5,400 bases of DNA from Candidatus Methanophagales archaeon (lineage in GTDB: Archaea > Halobacteriota > Syntropharchaeia > Alkanophagales > Methanospirareceae): contig JAUXHM010000082.1 in NCBI GenBank assembly GCA_030621535.1, positions 1 through 5,400 of the forward strand, read 5' to 3'. Under the pieces are notes generated by a model, which was not told where the DNA came from, searched no databases, and was given only the letters and a program-made list of their open reading frames with translations. Position 1 is the stretch's first letter. Each line of letters opens with the position of its first letter. The position numbers and the translations under genes are program-made. Positions 4,135-5,400 of this stretch are shown one piece after another.

Positions 4135-5361
4135 TTATCCTGAATCCTGATTAATATATCTCTCTACTAACTCTTTAGTCTTAACCACCCTCAACTGCTT
4201 GAAGAGAAACTCAAACTTTTCTTCTAATTCGTTTCCAATCGCCTTTTTTGTTTCTCCCTGGAGTCCCATAATCTCTTTTTTAAACGCCCCTAAGGCTCTT
4301 TTGCGTGTCTTATAAATGAACTGCTCCTCCGTCTGACCTTCTTTCCTTTCATTACCGTGTTTTTCTTTTAGCCATGCATACATTCTCTTTTTTAATTCCT
4401 GCGGGAAATAACCGCTGTCATAGACCATATTCTGGAATTGAGTAGCTAAATGTATCTCCGCCGTTTCTATTTCTGCGAATTTATGAAATACCTCCTCTGG
4501 TAATGTAGAAGCACCGTGCTGCACGGCTCCTGCTAAACCGTATTTATCGCGGGCTAACTGCGAAAGTGTCGTCAAAGTATCAAAGTCCAGCTTTACTTGC
4601 GCAATGCTACCATCCGGTAAGACCACCCCGCCATGGGCAGTCCCGGTTTGTACACTTATTTTGCTTATTCCCTCCAGCGAAGGACTTAACGCTTCTCGGT
4701 ACCCATCCATAAAAGCCATCAACTCTTCAGGAGTGGAATTCTTATCGCCGATTTCGCCTATCTCTCCGCCAACGGAAACCTCTATTCCTTTCGGTTGTAG
4801 CGACCGGATAAACTTGGTGAATGCGGCACAAACGGTGTAATTCAACTTTTGCTGCTCTTTTGTTCCTTCTTTACTTAAATCCACTAAGGTGGAGCTATCA
4901 ATATCAATATTGTAAAACCCTGCAGCCAGCGCATCACGGATGAGACTATTTAAAAGCTCTGTTTCTTTCCTTGGATTCTGACGATAGTTTTTCGCATTTA
5001 TCTGGAAGTGGTCGCCCTGGATAAATATTGGCCCTCGCCATTCTTCCTTTATCGCTGCTGCCATGCAAACCCCGCTGTATTCAATCGGCGACTGCATTGT
5101 GTACCCGATTTCACTTCGGGCAATCTCAAAAATAAATGCACCTGCCCGGTTCCTTTTGGCTACACGAAATATTGCTCTTGCTAAATCATAGGTAAGCGTT
5201 CTCAAATTTATTGCCGGCACCGTGAAGCCCGCCGCGCCCGCCGCAGCGCCAAAATTGCCTCTGCCTCGAGCACGGTAAAGAGGATGAATAGAAGCGAAAA
5301 AAATACCTCGTTCTTCTGCCAGTCGCAAAATCTTTTTGAATATCTCCAATTTCACATTCAT
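4135..5361 (-). CDS. Class II fructose-bisphosphate aldolase family protein
   Basis: This is a zinc-dependent class II aldolase-type barrel, probably fructose-1,6-bisphosphate cleavage/condensation in gluconeogenesis, though a related sugar phosphate is possible. Numbered from the ATG at 5361 (408 aa): FTVPAINLR (46-54); QGDHFQIN (115-122), where Asp117/His118 match the catalytic Asp and first zinc ligand; FYNIDIDSSTL (149-159); VGGEIGEIG (197-205) with the acidic ligand; TGTAHGG (239-245) with His243; and QHGAS (281-285) with His282. A helical, charged C-terminal extension of about 100 residues follows the barrel. The start is uncertain: the frame stays open to the window edge with TTG codons (for example 5391), so the gene may begin further right. 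ATG 5361 is chosen because GGATGAT precedes it. Most archaea use other aldolases, so the gene may be acquired. Confidence 0.82.
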   Translation of the reverse strand: MNVKLEIFKKILRLAEERGIFFASIHPLYRARGRGNFGAAAGAAGFTVPAINLRTLTYDLARAIFRVAKRNRAGAFIFEIARSEIGYTMQSPIEYSGVCMAAAIKEEWRGPIFIQGDHFQINAKNYRQNPRKETELLNSLIRDALAAGFYNIDIDSSTLVDLSKEGTKEQQKLNYTVCAAFTKFIRSLQPKGIEVSVGGEIGEIGDKNSTPEELMAFMDGYREALSPSLEGISKISVQTGTAHGGVVLPDGSIAQVKLDFDTLTTLSQLARDKYGLAGAVQHGASTLPEEVFHKFAEIETAEIHLATQFQNMVYDSGYFPQELKKRMYAWLKEKHGNERKEGQTEEQFIYKTRKRALGAFKKEIMGLQGETKKAIGNELEEKFEFLFKQLRVVKTKELVERYINQDSG

Positions 5362-5370
5362 ATCATCCTT

Positions 5371-5394
5371 TAATACCAATTCCAACACCAATTC
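5371..5394 (-). repeat. 12-bp imperfect tandem repeat at the aldolase start
   Basis: On the minus strand GAATTGGTGTTG is followed directly by GAATTGGTATTA (10 of 12 identical). If translated in the aldolase frame, each copy gives Glu-Leu-Val-Leu, so it could be the N-terminal end of the protein. Otherwise it is leader sequence just upstream of ATG 5361. Confidence 0.5.
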
Positions 5395-5400
5395 GTCAAC

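Noticed and set aside
3438..4143. Plus-strand open frames opposite ftr, some with hydrophobic stretches
   Set aside because: Ftr is unmistakable on the other strand; the hydrophobic runs are complements of ftr codons.

Overview
The window looks like chromosomal DNA of a methane-metabolising (methanogenic or anaerobic methane/alkane-oxidising) euryarchaeon. Three things point there. It has a formylmethanofuran:tetrahydromethanopterin formyltransferase (Ftr). It has the archaeal ribosomal/RNA polymerase run eL18 - uL13 - uS9 - RpoN - RpoK. It has archaeal-type tRNAs without an encoded CCA end. A class II aldolase of bacterial type beside ftr, and trpA attached to the polymerase operon, would fit a lineage such as ANME-1 or Syntrophoarchaeia, but that placement is inference.

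All recognisable genes lie on the minus strand, so the reading order runs from right to left. At the right edge is a class II fructose-bisphosphate-aldolase-family protein whose start is unresolved. After 35 nt comes ftr, which ends at 3194. A good archaeal TATA box (3193-3200) sits across the ftr stop codon and probably drives the next block: eL18, uL13, uS9, RpoN, tRNA-Pro(CGG), RpoK and TrpA. The block is compact: uL13 and uS9 overlap by 22 nt, tRNA-Pro lies in the short rpoN-rpoK gap, and rpoK and trpA are separated by one base. Translation/transcription machinery and the last enzyme of tryptophan synthesis are therefore probably on one transcript.

Left of trpA (1-489) no protein gene is supported. 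This stretch holds a short hairpin and three imperfect 9-bp tandem units (399-444), a tRNA-Gln(CTG) gene with an unusual C at position 33 and a U-U mismatch in the T stem, and an AT-rich segment (73-218). That segment is the most unexplained part of the window. A 13-bp outer inverted repeat encloses four local hairpins, and two of them are each followed at once by the same 9-mer CTTGACTAA. It could be an undescribed structured RNA, a small palindromic mobile element, or a terminator region. A TATA-like element at 27-34 could serve either strand.
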